NCBI GenBank assembly: GCA_036170535.1
Contig: JAVHPJ010000231.1
Coordinates: forward strand, 17,104 to 81,103
Source of the DNA: SSF53 sp036170535
Lineage (GTDB): Bacteria; Spirochaetota; Leptospiria; Leptospirales; Leptonemataceae
Length of the DNA: 64,000 nt
Direction: 5' to 3'
This document shows positions 26,857-35,206 of the stretch, piece after piece. How positions within the stretch are numbered: position 1 is the first letter of the stretch; every line of letters begins with the position of its first letter. Below the pieces are notes generated by a model, which saw only the letters and a list, made by a program, of their open reading frames with translations, made no database searches and was not told where the DNA came from. Both the position numbers and the translations under genes were made by a program.

Positions 26857-27522
26857 ATGCAAAGAATTGGAGCGACGTTTTTTCATGTTATTTGGCCGCC
26901 GTTTTTGTTTTTGCCGGTCGGCATGCTGTTTGCGCCGGACGGGCGCCTGGATGCCACGCGCGTTCCCTGGATTCTGTTGGTCACCCAGGTCCTGCTCGCC
27001 GTGTGCACGACCTGGCTGGTGCGGCGTGGCGGGCTCAGCGCCGACGACCTGGGCCTGGGGCGAGCGGCTCTACGGCCGGCCTGGATCTACGGGGGCCTGG
27101 CGCTCGGCGCGCTGCTGGCCGGATCTTACGAAGTCGCCCTTGGGCCGGCACTCGACTGGCTCAGGGCGAATGTTGGCGATGTGATTCCGCCAGGAGAAAC
27201 GCGCCGGGCGCTGGGCGCCGCGATCATCCCCTTTGCCATTGCAAACGTAGCGCTCGCGCCGTTTATTGAAGAGGTTTTGTACCGGGGCGTCCTCGAACGG
27301 CGCTGGCGTGAATGGTGGGGACCGCGGGCGGCCTTTGTGATCGGCATTATCGCCTTTGGCCTTTTGCACTGGGCCGGCGGATTTTTTTACATTGGAGCGA
27401 CCGCGCTGGTGGGCGCGCTGTTTCTGTGGGTGCGCCGGCAAAGCGACTCGCTGCACGCCGCCATCGCGGTGCACTTCAGTTTTAACCTTTGCGAAACCAG
27501 CCTGGCGCTGCTGCGCGGGTAG
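26857..27522 (+). CDS. CPBP-family intramembrane metalloprotease
   Basis: 221 residues with about six membrane helices. The CAAX-protease/bacteriocin-processing (CPBP, formerly Abi) motifs are complete: E138-E139-x3-R143 (PFIEEVLYRG), H171 (GLLHWAGG) and H206-x3-N210 (HFSFN). Members cleave membrane or lipidated substrates, and some give bacteriocin immunity. Function here is open. Probably controlled by the divergent PadR regulator through the operator in the 50-base gap. It ends with TAG. Confidence 0.88.
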   Translation: MQRIGATFFHVIWPPFLFLPVGMLFAPDGRLDATRVPWILLVTQVLLAVCTTWLVRRGGLSADDLGLGRAALRPAWIYGGLALGALLAGSYEVALGPALDWLRANVGDVIPPGETRRALGAAIIPFAIANVALAPFIEEVLYRGVLERRWREWWGPRAAFVIGIIAFGLLHWAGGFFYIGATALVGALFLWVRRQSDSLHAAIAVHFSFNLCETSLALLRG

Positions 27523-27536
27523 CCGCATGATTTCCA

Positions 27537-27565
27537 CGCGCGCGCGAAATTCGCCCGCGCGCGCG
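27537..27565. repeat. GC hairpin between convergent CPBP and leuD genes
   Basis: Two 10-base CGCGCGCGCG arms (27537-27546 and 27556-27565) flank a 9-base loop. The arms alternate purine and pyrimidine. There is no T tract, so it is not a textbook terminator, but its place between two convergent gene ends suggests a bidirectional stop or RNA 3'-end protection. Confidence 0.5.
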
Positions 27566-27579
27566 CAGACCGGCGTCGC

Positions 27580-28200
27580 TCAGGCGCCGAGGGCGTGGTA
27601 GGGACGACGCTCGCGATATTGTTTTTCAAACGCGGTGATTTGCGGCTCTTTTACCAGAGTCAGACCGATGTCGTCCCAGCCGTTCAAGAGGCATTCGCGC
27701 AGAAAAGGATCCAGCGTAAAGGCGTACGTCCGGCCGCCGGCCGCAATCGTTTGCGTCTCCAGATCGGCATGAATTTCCGCTCCTTCGTTCGCCTCCACCC
27801 AGGCCATGATCTCCTGGACCTCGGCCCGCGCGAGCTTCACGGGCAGCATGCCGTTCTTGATGCAGTTGTTAAAGAAGATATCTGCATACGACGGCGCAAT
27901 GACGACGCGAAAGCCGTAGTCTTCGAGCGCCCAGGGCGCGTGTTCGCGGCTCGAACCGCAGCCGAAGTTGTCCCCGGCCACAAGGACGCTCGCGCCTTTG
28001 TAGCGCGGAAAATTCAGAACGAACTCCGGATTAGCCTTTTCGCCGGCGTCATCCAGAAATCGCCAGTCGTGGAAGAGATGCACGCCAAAGCCCGTACGCT
28101 CGATCTTTTTCAGAAACTGCTTGGGAATGATCTGATCGGTATCCACATCCGAGCGATTCAGCGGGACGGCGCGCCCCGTGTGTTTTCTTAATGCTTGCAT
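27580..28200 (-). CDS. leuD: 3-isopropylmalate dehydratase, small subunit
   Basis: 206 residues. The swivel domain has DVDTDQIIPKQFLKK, NFGCGSSREHAPWAL (substrate-binding) and IAPSYADIFFNNCIKNG. With LeuC it isomerises isopropylmalate in leucine synthesis. It follows leuC by 31 bases on the same strand, the usual order. Confidence 0.98.
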   Translation of the reverse strand: MQALRKHTGRAVPLNRSDVDTDQIIPKQFLKKIERTGFGVHLFHDWRFLDDAGEKANPEFVLNFPRYKGASVLVAGDNFGCGSSREHAPWALEDYGFRVVIAPSYADIFFNNCIKNGMLPVKLARAEVQEIMAWVEANEGAEIHADLETQTIAAGGRTYAFTLDPFLRECLLNGWDDIGLTLVKEPQITAFEKQYRERRPYHALGA

Positions 28201-28231
28201 AGTATTTGCTCCTGATTCCGGCGGCTGCCCG

Positions 28232-29632
28232 TCAGATTTCGCTCACTTCCGTAAAATGTCCGGCGATCGCCGCTGCGGCCGCAAGTTCGGGACTCACCAG
28301 GTGAGTGCGCCCGCCGCGCCCCTGGCGACCTTCAAAGTTGCGGTTCGAAGTGGACGCGCAACGCTCGCCCGGCGACAACACGTCGTCGTTCATCGCAAGA
28401 CACATGGAACAGCCCGCCTGACGCCATTCAAAGCCGGCGTCGAGAAAGATCTGATGCAAACCCTCCGCTTCCGCCTGACGTTTCACGCGTCCCGATCCGG
28501 GCACGACCATGGCGACGACGCTGTTCGCAACTTTCTTGCCTTTCACAATCTGGGCCGCGCGCCGCAAATCCTCAATGCGCGAATTTGTGCACGAACCTAT
28601 GAAGACGCGGTTGATCGTGATTTCCTTCACCGGCATGCCGGCGCGAAGGCCCATATACTCCAGCGCTCGTTCTGCGGACTCGCGTCCGGCCGGATCGGCG
28701 ATTTGCGCGGGATCAGGGACGCGTCCGCTCAGCGGCACGACCTGCGCCGGGTTGGTGCCCCAGGTGACCTGGGGTTCGATCTCCTCGCCCTTGAGCGTAA
28801 CGACTTTGTCAAAATGCGCATCCATATCGCTGCCGAGCGTTTTCCAATAAGCTGTCGCGCGCTCGAATTCCGCGCCGGACGGCGCGAACTCCCGACCTTT
28901 TAAATAGGCAAACGTTGTTTCATCCGGCGCAATCAAGCCTGCGCGGGCGCCCGCTTCGATACTCATGTTGCAGATCGTCATGCGACCTTCCATCGAAAGC
29001 GCGCGGATCGCCTCGCCGGCGTACTCCATAACGTAGCCCTGGCCGCCGTTGGTTCCAATCTTTCCGATGATCGCGAGAATGATGTCCTTGGGCGTTGCGC
29101 CTTTGCGCAGCGGTCCTTCGATCTTGATCAGCATATTCTTCGCTTTGGGCTGCGAAAGCGTTTGAGTCGCCAGAACATGCTCGACTTCGCTCGTGCCGAT
29201 GCCAAACGCCAGCGCGCCGAATGCGCCGTGAGTGCTGGTGTGCGAGTCGCCGCAGACGATCGTGAGACCCGGCAGCGTAACGCCCATTTCCGGACCGATC
29301 ACATGCACGATGCCCTGGTCCGGATGGTTTAAATCAAACAGACGAATGCCGAACTCCTTGCAGTTGTTTGCAAGGGTCTCCATTTGTTTTTTGGAAATTT
29401 CGCCGGCCGCGCCCCAGTCGCGCGAACGCGTGGAAACGTTGTGGTCCATTGTAGCGAAGGTCAGGTCCGGGCGACGCACCTTGCGACCATTGACCCGCAG
29501 ACCATCGAAGGCCTGGGGCGAAGTCACCTCGTGCACCAGGTGCCGATCAATGTAAATCAGCGGAGCGGTCTTGCCGTCGTCGAAGACCAGATGATCTTCC
29601 CAGATTTTATCGTACATTGTCTTGCCGGCCAT
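28232..29632 (-). CDS. leuC: 3-isopropylmalate dehydratase, large subunit
   Basis: 466 residues. Aconitase-family protein with 4Fe-4S cysteines in FIGSCTNSRIEDLR and AGCSMCLAMNDD, plus CGDSHTSTHGAFGALAFGIG. It pairs with LeuD. The divergent LysR-type gene and an inverted repeat upstream suggest local regulation. leuA and leuB are not in the window. Confidence 0.98.
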   Translation of the reverse strand: MAGKTMYDKIWEDHLVFDDGKTAPLIYIDRHLVHEVTSPQAFDGLRVNGRKVRRPDLTFATMDHNVSTRSRDWGAAGEISKKQMETLANNCKEFGIRLFDLNHPDQGIVHVIGPEMGVTLPGLTIVCGDSHTSTHGAFGALAFGIGTSEVEHVLATQTLSQPKAKNMLIKIEGPLRKGATPKDIILAIIGKIGTNGGQGYVMEYAGEAIRALSMEGRMTICNMSIEAGARAGLIAPDETTFAYLKGREFAPSGAEFERATAYWKTLGSDMDAHFDKVVTLKGEEIEPQVTWGTNPAQVVPLSGRVPDPAQIADPAGRESAERALEYMGLRAGMPVKEITINRVFIGSCTNSRIEDLRRAAQIVKGKKVANSVVAMVVPGSGRVKRQAEAEGLHQIFLDAGFEWRQAGCSMCLAMNDDVLSPGERCASTSNRNFEGRQGRGGRTHLVSPELAAAAAIAGHFTEVSEI

Positions 29633-29707
29633 GAATATCCCCCGCTGCGGAAACTACGCCATACAATAGCCGCAAACCTGATATAATGCAAATAAAATGT
29701 TGTAATC

Positions 29708-29725
29708 CAATCCATAATGATTGGT
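29708..29725. promoter_or_regulatory. Inverted repeat in the leuC/LysR divergent gap
   Basis: CCAATC (29708-29713) and GATTGG (29720-29725) are inverted arms 6 bases apart, inside an AT-rich gap and about 30 bases before the regulator's start. LysR regulators usually bind such imperfect dyads (T-N11-A type) between themselves and the divergent target. Assignment is by position and symmetry only. Confidence 0.45.
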
Positions 29726-29754
29726 TATAGCTGGAAATTGTTCCGGAGTCCCGT

Positions 29755-30642
29755 ATGGAATTTCGCCAGATTCGCTACTTCCTGGAAATCGCGCGCGCGG
29801 GATCGTTTCAAAAAGCGGCCGGTCGTCTGGGCCTGACCCAGCCGGCTTTATCGCGCCAGATCGCCCTCCTGGAACGCGAGCTGGAACAACGTTTATTGGA
29901 ACGCGGTCCGCGCGAGGTGCGCCTGACTCAGGCGGGCGAGGTTTTTCTGGGTTACGCGGTGCGGCTGAACGATCTCTGGCGCGAGCTGGCGGACTCCCTG
30001 CGCACGCCGGCCGGCGAGTTATCGGGCGAATACGCCATTTCGGCCGGCGGTACTGTGGCCGCCTGGATCTTGCCTGGCGTCCTGAAGAAAATTCGCAGCG
30101 TACATCCGGACGTCGCCCTGCGGGTTCAGGAAGGCGACGCCCAGGAATCGCGCGAAGCGCTGTTGCGCGGCGAGGTTGACCTGGGCATCCTGAGCGGCCT
30201 TGTAGAAGAAAGCGGCCTGGTGCAAACGCCCTTTTTGACGGACCGGATCGTCCCGGTGGCCGCCCGGGATCATGCACTGTTTCAAAAACGCAAGCTGCGC
30301 CTGGACGATCTGCGGGACGAGGGCTTTGTGCTGTTTCATCCCGCCTCCGCGATTCGTCGAGCGGTGGAGAAAAAACTGCGCGTTCTGAAGCCCGCTTTCC
30401 GGCCGCGCGCGGCGATGGAACTGCGCAGCGTCGAATCGGTCCTGCACAGTCTGGAAGCCGGTCTGGGACCGGGTTTCATTTCCGAACTTTCGCTCACGCG
30501 ATCGCTGCGCGTTCTGCCCTTTCCGGAACTGGTTGCGGAACGCACCTTTTACCTGTGTCATCGACGCAACATGCGGCCGGGCCTGGCCTTGCTGATTTCG
30601 GCTATTCAGAGGTTTGCGCCGCGGACTTCGTCCGGCGCATGA
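29755..30642 (+). CDS. LysR-type transcriptional regulator
   Basis: 295 residues. N-terminal winged helix-turn-helix (MEFRQIRYFLEIARAGSFQ, then AAGRLGLTQPALSRQIALLE), followed by a periplasmic-binding-like effector domain. It is divergent from leuCD with about 120 bases between, so regulation of leucine genes is plausible. The effector is unknown (isopropylmalate would be one candidate). Alternative targets cannot be excluded. Confidence 0.93.
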   Translation: MEFRQIRYFLEIARAGSFQKAAGRLGLTQPALSRQIALLERELEQRLLERGPREVRLTQAGEVFLGYAVRLNDLWRELADSLRTPAGELSGEYAISAGGTVAAWILPGVLKKIRSVHPDVALRVQEGDAQESREALLRGEVDLGILSGLVEESGLVQTPFLTDRIVPVAARDHALFQKRKLRLDDLRDEGFVLFHPASAIRRAVEKKLRVLKPAFRPRAAMELRSVESVLHSLEAGLGPGFISELSLTRSLRVLPFPELVAERTFYLCHRRNMRPGLALLISAIQRFAPRTSSGA

Positions 30643-30672
30643 ACCTCAGGCCGGACCAGATATCGCCCATTC

Positions 30673-31950
30673 TCACGTTACTCGATACGTCAGAATCGAC
30701 TCATCTCTTCCGCGCAGTCCGATCTCGCCAAGTGAAACCAGATCGGGCTGAAAATGCAACTCGCGCCGGAGGCTTTCGGAAATAAGCAGGTCGGCGCCAA
30801 ACTCTTTGCATAACGATTCCATACGGCTGGCGACATTTACAGTATCTCCGATGACCGTGTATTCCAGCCGTTCGCGCGTGCCGATGTTGCCAGCGATCGC
30901 TTCGCCGTAGTTAATCGCAATCCCGTGCGCCAGCTCCGGCAGTCCCGCCGCGTGCTGTTCCGCGTTGAACTCGCGTAGTTCGGCGCGCATTGCCAGCGCC
31001 GCCCGCAACGCGTTGTCAGCGTCATCCGCCGTCGGCGCAGGCGTTCCAAATGTCGCCATAATGGCGTCGCCGATATACTTGTCCAGCGTGCCATTCCATT
31101 GAAAAATCACGCCCACCATGCGCGCATGGTAGCGAGACAGCACATCCAGGACCTGCTCGGGGGTCAGGGTTTCGCTGAGTTTTGTAAAACCGCGAATATC
31201 GCAAAACATGACGGCCAGCCGGGAGCGAGTCCCGCCCGGCTTGAGAAAGTCTTCGTCTGCTGCGGTGATCTTCTCGGCAATCCGCGGCGAAAAATAGCGC
31301 TGCAATTGCGCTTTATCTTTTTCCAGGAAGACCGCTTGCTGGACGGTGGCGCGGGCGATATGCGTGAGATAGGTCAGCGTCGCCGCGCCGAATACGAACG
31401 GAACGCCGATCTGCACCACGAAGTAGAGAAAGTAGCTTACGCGATTCGACAGCAGGTGCTCATTAAACGTGCTTGCGTTCAAATCCCCGTCCGTCGCCGC
31501 CGAATACGCATAGAAGCCCAATTGACTCAGCGTGAAGATAACGCCGACGATCGCCGGGTATAAGGGTTTCAGGGCGAAACAATTGAGAATCATCAACCCG
31601 GCGCTGAATGTGTAAATAGTGGACTTCAGCAGGAACGCGGAACTGACCTGAGCTCCGCCCACGGCCAGATACCAGATGATCACTATCAGCGTCAGAAATA
31701 CGCCGTCGAGAACCGCGCTTAAAATTCCCACCAGCGACAGGCGCTGTTTGTTTCGGATCAGAAACAAAAAAACCGCCAGGAACACGACCAATGCGACGGA
31801 GGTCAGACTGCCGTAGAGGCGTTCAAAATCCGTCGCCTCAGGAGAAAAACTACCGCCAAGCATCGTCAAAAAGAAGACTACTTTGAGCCATAGCGAGAGC
31901 CGCAGCCCGGCCGCTTCGCGTTTCAGCAGAAGTTCGTCCGTTTTGCTCAC
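30673..31950 (-). CDS. Membrane-anchored class III adenylate/guanylate cyclase
   Basis: 425 residues. Six predicted membrane helices in residues 15-210 are followed by a coiled linker (VFLEKDKAQLQRYFSP) and a cyclase homology domain with metal aspartates (AVMFCDIRGFTKLSE; LDKYIGDAIMATFG) and GDTVNVASRME. Product (cAMP or cGMP) is not decided by inspection. Start GTG at 31950 has AGGAG eight bases upstream. It stands alone, convergent with the LysR gene. Confidence 0.92.
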   Translation of the reverse strand: MSKTDELLLKREAAGLRLSLWLKVVFFLTMLGGSFSPEATDFERLYGSLTSVALVVFLAVFLFLIRNKQRLSLVGILSAVLDGVFLTLIVIIWYLAVGGAQVSSAFLLKSTIYTFSAGLMILNCFALKPLYPAIVGVIFTLSQLGFYAYSAATDGDLNASTFNEHLLSNRVSYFLYFVVQIGVPFVFGAATLTYLTHIARATVQQAVFLEKDKAQLQRYFSPRIAEKITAADEDFLKPGGTRSRLAVMFCDIRGFTKLSETLTPEQVLDVLSRYHARMVGVIFQWNGTLDKYIGDAIMATFGTPAPTADDADNALRAALAMRAELREFNAEQHAAGLPELAHGIAINYGEAIAGNIGTRERLEYTVIGDTVNVASRMESLCKEFGADLLISESLRRELHFQPDLVSLGEIGLRGRDESILTYRVT

Positions 31951-32018
31951 GAGGCCGGTCTCCTGTATACGCAGCGTGGGCGGGTCGCAACCATCGAGAG
32001 TTCAACGGCGGCGGCGTT

Positions 32019-32858
32019 TCAGCGCCAATCGGCCGCGACCTCAAGAAAGGCGTTCACCACGCGGGTGCGACGTTCCAGCGCGGCGCGAAAATCCGAATCC
32101 AGCGGCCAAAAGCTCACGGAAAAGATCACGGTCCGTCGGAGATCTTCGACAAAACCTACGCGCCAGGCGGCCCCCGCCTCCGGATCTGAGCTCAGGCCGG
32201 TTTTTGCATACAGCGCTCGGTCGCCGCGGCGTTCGTTCAACATGACGCGGCGCAAAGTCGAATGGGCCGCCGGTGCGATCGGCAGAGCGCCGCTTTGCAC
32301 TTTGCGCAGAAACGCCAGTTGCTCATACGGGCTGATGCGCAAATCGCCCTCAATCCAGTATGGATAGTCGCCGCTCGCCCGGCGATTGCCGTAATCAAAG
32401 GCGTCGACGTAGGCCTGCAACTTCGCCGGTCCCATGCGCCGTCCCAGTTCCATGAAGTACCAAACGGCCGAGACGTCAAACGCGCTCTTTAACGTCTGAT
32501 CGCGATTCCACTCCGGCAACATGCGCACGACGCCGTCCCACTCGATCTTAAAACCCTCGTCCCGCGCAAGGCCGGCGTCAAGGGCCATAGCCGCCAGGGG
32601 AATTTTAAAGGTCGACGCCGGACGTCGCGCGACGCCGCACAGGCGCCGATTGTTCACTGTGAGAGTGCCGCTGGCGACTTCGTAGGCCAGGGCGCAACCG
32701 ACGGGCGCGTCGGCGCGCGTGAAGAACTCGTTCCACTCGGGCTTTTCGAGCAGGCTTGCATCCGCCGGCGGTTCGCCCGGCCGCGCGACGAGCGCGCAGG
32801 ACGCAGTCAGAGCCGTCGCGCTGATCAAAAACGCAGCGATCGCGACGGGCGACTTCAT
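32019..32858 (-). CDS. Class D (OXA-type) beta-lactamase, lipoprotein-like
   Basis: 279 residues. A signal with lipobox (LTASC, C21) is followed by all class D active-site motifs at family spacing: S82-T-F-K85, S130-A-V132, Y156-G-N158 and K219-T-G221, plus YWIEGDLRISPYEQ, close to the OXA 'FWLEGQLRIS' block. It hydrolyses beta-lactams through an active-site serine in the periplasm; spectrum cannot be judged. The ATG overlaps the thioesterase stop (ATGA), so it is the last gene behind dnaG-rpoD. Base composition matches the neighbours, suggesting an old resident gene. A BlaR/MecR-type sensor domain is the alternative but the short soluble form argues against it. Confidence 0.9.
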   Translation of the reverse strand: MKSPVAIAAFLISATALTASCALVARPGEPPADASLLEKPEWNEFFTRADAPVGCALAYEVASGTLTVNNRRLCGVARRPASTFKIPLAAMALDAGLARDEGFKIEWDGVVRMLPEWNRDQTLKSAFDVSAVWYFMELGRRMGPAKLQAYVDAFDYGNRRASGDYPYWIEGDLRISPYEQLAFLRKVQSGALPIAPAAHSTLRRVMLNERRGDRALYAKTGLSSDPEAGAAWRVGFVEDLRRTVIFSVSFWPLDSDFRAALERRTRVVNAFLEVAADWR

Positions 32859-33304
32859 TCTGCGACCGCTCCCGCGGCGGGCCACAAGCCCAGCGCGTCG
32901 GCGGCCCGTCGAAACTCCTCCGGCATGCGCACGGCGCGCCCGGAGTTCACGTCGATCCAGACGTGCGCGGAAAGGCCGTCGCAGACGCAGCGCCCCTCCC
33001 GATTCCACATGGAACAGGCGAGCGTCAGGCTGCGCGAAGTGAGCTCCGCAACTCCCAGGGTCAAATCCAGCTCATCGGGAAAAAAGACCTGCCCGCGGTA
33101 GTTGATCTCGAGGCGGTTCATCACCAGCGAGATATGGTCGGGCGCCTTATAGTCGTAGCGTTGATGAAGGTCGGTAAAGTACTCGGCGCGCACATTCTCA
33201 AAATACCGTGCATACGAGACGTTGTTGACGTGGCGCAGGGCGTCCATATCGCCCCAGTTCACGCGCTGCTTGAAGACAAACGGATAGCGAACGGGCCGGG
33301 CCAT
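32855..33304 (-). CDS. 4HBT-family acyl-CoA thioesterase
   Basis: 149 residues of hotdog fold, with the YbgC/FadM-like start QRVNWGDMDALRHVNNVSY, whose Asp is the catalytic residue, and RYFENVRAEYF. Members hydrolyse acyl-CoA or acyl-ACP thioesters in the cytosol. It starts 16 bases after the rpoD stop and overlaps the beta-lactamase gene by four bases, so all three probably share a transcript. Confidence 0.92.
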   Translation of the reverse strand: MARPVRYPFVFKQRVNWGDMDALRHVNNVSYARYFENVRAEYFTDLHQRYDYKAPDHISLVMNRLEINYRGQVFFPDELDLTLGVAELTSRSLTLACSMWNREGRCVCDGLSAHVWIDVNSGRAVRMPEEFRRAADALGLWPAAGAVAE

Positions 33305-33320
33305 GCGACTTTGACCCGGC

Positions 33321-35066
33321 TCAATCGATGTAGTCTTTCAGCTTGCGACTGCGCGTGGGATGGCGCAGTCGACGCAGAGCTTTCGCCTCGATCTGGCGAA
33401 TCCGCTCGCGCGTGACCTGAAACACGTAGCCGACCTCTTCGAGCGTGTGCGAATAACCGTCGTCCAGGCCAAAACGCATGCGCAGAACTTTCTGCTCGCG
33501 CGCCGGCAGAGTGTTCAGCACGGCTTTGATTTGCTCCGTCAACAGGCGATGCGCCGTGGCATTGACCGGCGACTCGACCTCGGTGTCCGGAATAAAATCG
33601 CCCAGCTCGGAATCTTCTTCGGAGCCCACCGGGACTTCGAGGGAGATCGGTTCGCGCGCGACGTTTTTCACCTGCTTTACGCGCTGCACGGGCCAGCCCA
33701 GACGTTCGGCGATTTCTTCGTTCGTCGGTTCGCGCCCGGTTTCCTGCAAGAAGAGCCGCGTTTCGCGCACGACTTTGTTGATCTGCTCGATCATGTGGAC
33801 CGGAATGCGAATGGTGCGCGCCTGGTCCGAGATTGCGCGCGTGATCGCCTGGCGAATCCACCAGGTGGCGTAAGTGGAAAACTTGTAGCCCTTTTTGTAC
33901 TCGAACTTATCGACGGCTTTAATCAGACCGATGTTGCCCTCTTGAATCAAGTCAAAGAAGTGCATGCCCCGATTGGCGTAGCGCTTGGCGATAGAGACGA
34001 CCAGACGCAGGTTCGCCTTGATCAGCTCCTTTTTGGCCTGGGCGATTTCGCGTTCGCCTTTGTTTAAGGATTCACCCCAGCGCAGAATATCCTGGATGGG
34101 CGACCCCGCCTCCTGCTCCATGCGGCGCAGCTTGCGTTCATTATTGCGGATGTCTTTAATGACTTCGCGGACTTCATCCAGGGAGACGGCCATCTCCTTT
34201 TCGATGATGTCCATATTCTCATTCTTTTCGATGTAGCGGTTGTAGGCCTTGATCTCGCGAATATCTTTGCCGTACTTCGCTTTTATCGAAAGGAAGTGCC
34301 GCTGGATTTCCTTAATGCGGAACACCATCGACTTGATCTTCTGCGAAATCCGCTGGATCTCCTTCTGCGAAACGCCGACCGTCCGCACCGCTTCGATAAT
34401 GACAGCTTTGGCTTCGTCTGCGCGCTGCTTGTATTCGCGCCATTTGCGCGAACCGTCCACATACTTGCGCAGCCGCGACTGGGCTTCCTGGAGCTTTTTT
34501 TCCTCGACGCCGATGATTTCCATCTTCTCGAAGAAATTTTTCTCCAGCTTCTCCAGCTCGGAGGAGCTCATGTAGTAGGCTTTGTTGACGCGCACCACGT
34601 CCGAAATGCGGATCTTCCGCGAACGGATCTTGGGCATCAACTTGAAGAAGTTGGCGCGCAGGAGCGAACTCTCGAGGATCGTCTCCTCGATAATGTTTTC
34701 GCCGTTTTCAATGCGCTTCGCGAGAAAGACTTCCTTATCGCCGGAAATAAGCGAAACCTTGCCGATCTCCTTCAGATAAAGGCGAATCGGGTCGTCGCTG
34801 ATGGTTCCGGAGCTGGACTCCTTCTTCTTGCGCGCGGGCTGTTTGCCCTCTTTTTTTACCGGAGGGGGGTCTTCGAGGGTCTTGCTCGAATATTCCTCGA
34901 CTACTTCAATGCCCAGTTGATTGAGCAAGGTGAAGACATCTTCGATCCGTTCGGAGTTAACTATCTTCTCCGGCAGGTACTCGTTGATCTCATCGTAAGT
35001 AATCTCTCCGTTTGCTTTGCCGATGGAGATGATTTTCTGGATCTCCGGCAAATCCTCCATTGCCAT
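33321..35066 (-). CDS. rpoD: RNA polymerase primary sigma factor
   Basis: 581 residues. Region 1.1 is at the N-terminus, a Lys-rich linker near 65-85, region 1.2 DPIRLYLKEIGKVSLIS, a non-conserved helical insert, regions 2.3-2.4 near 390-425 (YKFSTYATWWIRQAITRAIS), region 3, and region 4.2 HTLEEVGYVFQVTRERIRQ. It directs housekeeping transcription. AGGAG lies eight bases before the ATG. It sits 140 bases after dnaG, in the classic rpsU-dnaG-rpoD order with yqeY inserted. Confidence 0.98.
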   Translation of the reverse strand: MAMEDLPEIQKIISIGKANGEITYDEINEYLPEKIVNSERIEDVFTLLNQLGIEVVEEYSSKTLEDPPPVKKEGKQPARKKKESSSGTISDDPIRLYLKEIGKVSLISGDKEVFLAKRIENGENIIEETILESSLLRANFFKLMPKIRSRKIRISDVVRVNKAYYMSSSELEKLEKNFFEKMEIIGVEEKKLQEAQSRLRKYVDGSRKWREYKQRADEAKAVIIEAVRTVGVSQKEIQRISQKIKSMVFRIKEIQRHFLSIKAKYGKDIREIKAYNRYIEKNENMDIIEKEMAVSLDEVREVIKDIRNNERKLRRMEQEAGSPIQDILRWGESLNKGEREIAQAKKELIKANLRLVVSIAKRYANRGMHFFDLIQEGNIGLIKAVDKFEYKKGYKFSTYATWWIRQAITRAISDQARTIRIPVHMIEQINKVVRETRLFLQETGREPTNEEIAERLGWPVQRVKQVKNVAREPISLEVPVGSEEDSELGDFIPDTEVESPVNATAHRLLTEQIKAVLNTLPAREQKVLRMRFGLDDGYSHTLEEVGYVFQVTRERIRQIEAKALRRLRHPTRSRKLKDYID

Positions 35067-35206
35067 CGGTGGTCACTCCTGCATAATTGCGTGGCGAGAG
35101 TCGCAGAAACTTGCGCTGCCAGTATATGGTTGTATTATCGAATGGCGCACGGGCGAACGCGACCCGCGAGAACCAACATTCTGAACGCCTGAGGGAAAAT
35201 CGTGCA

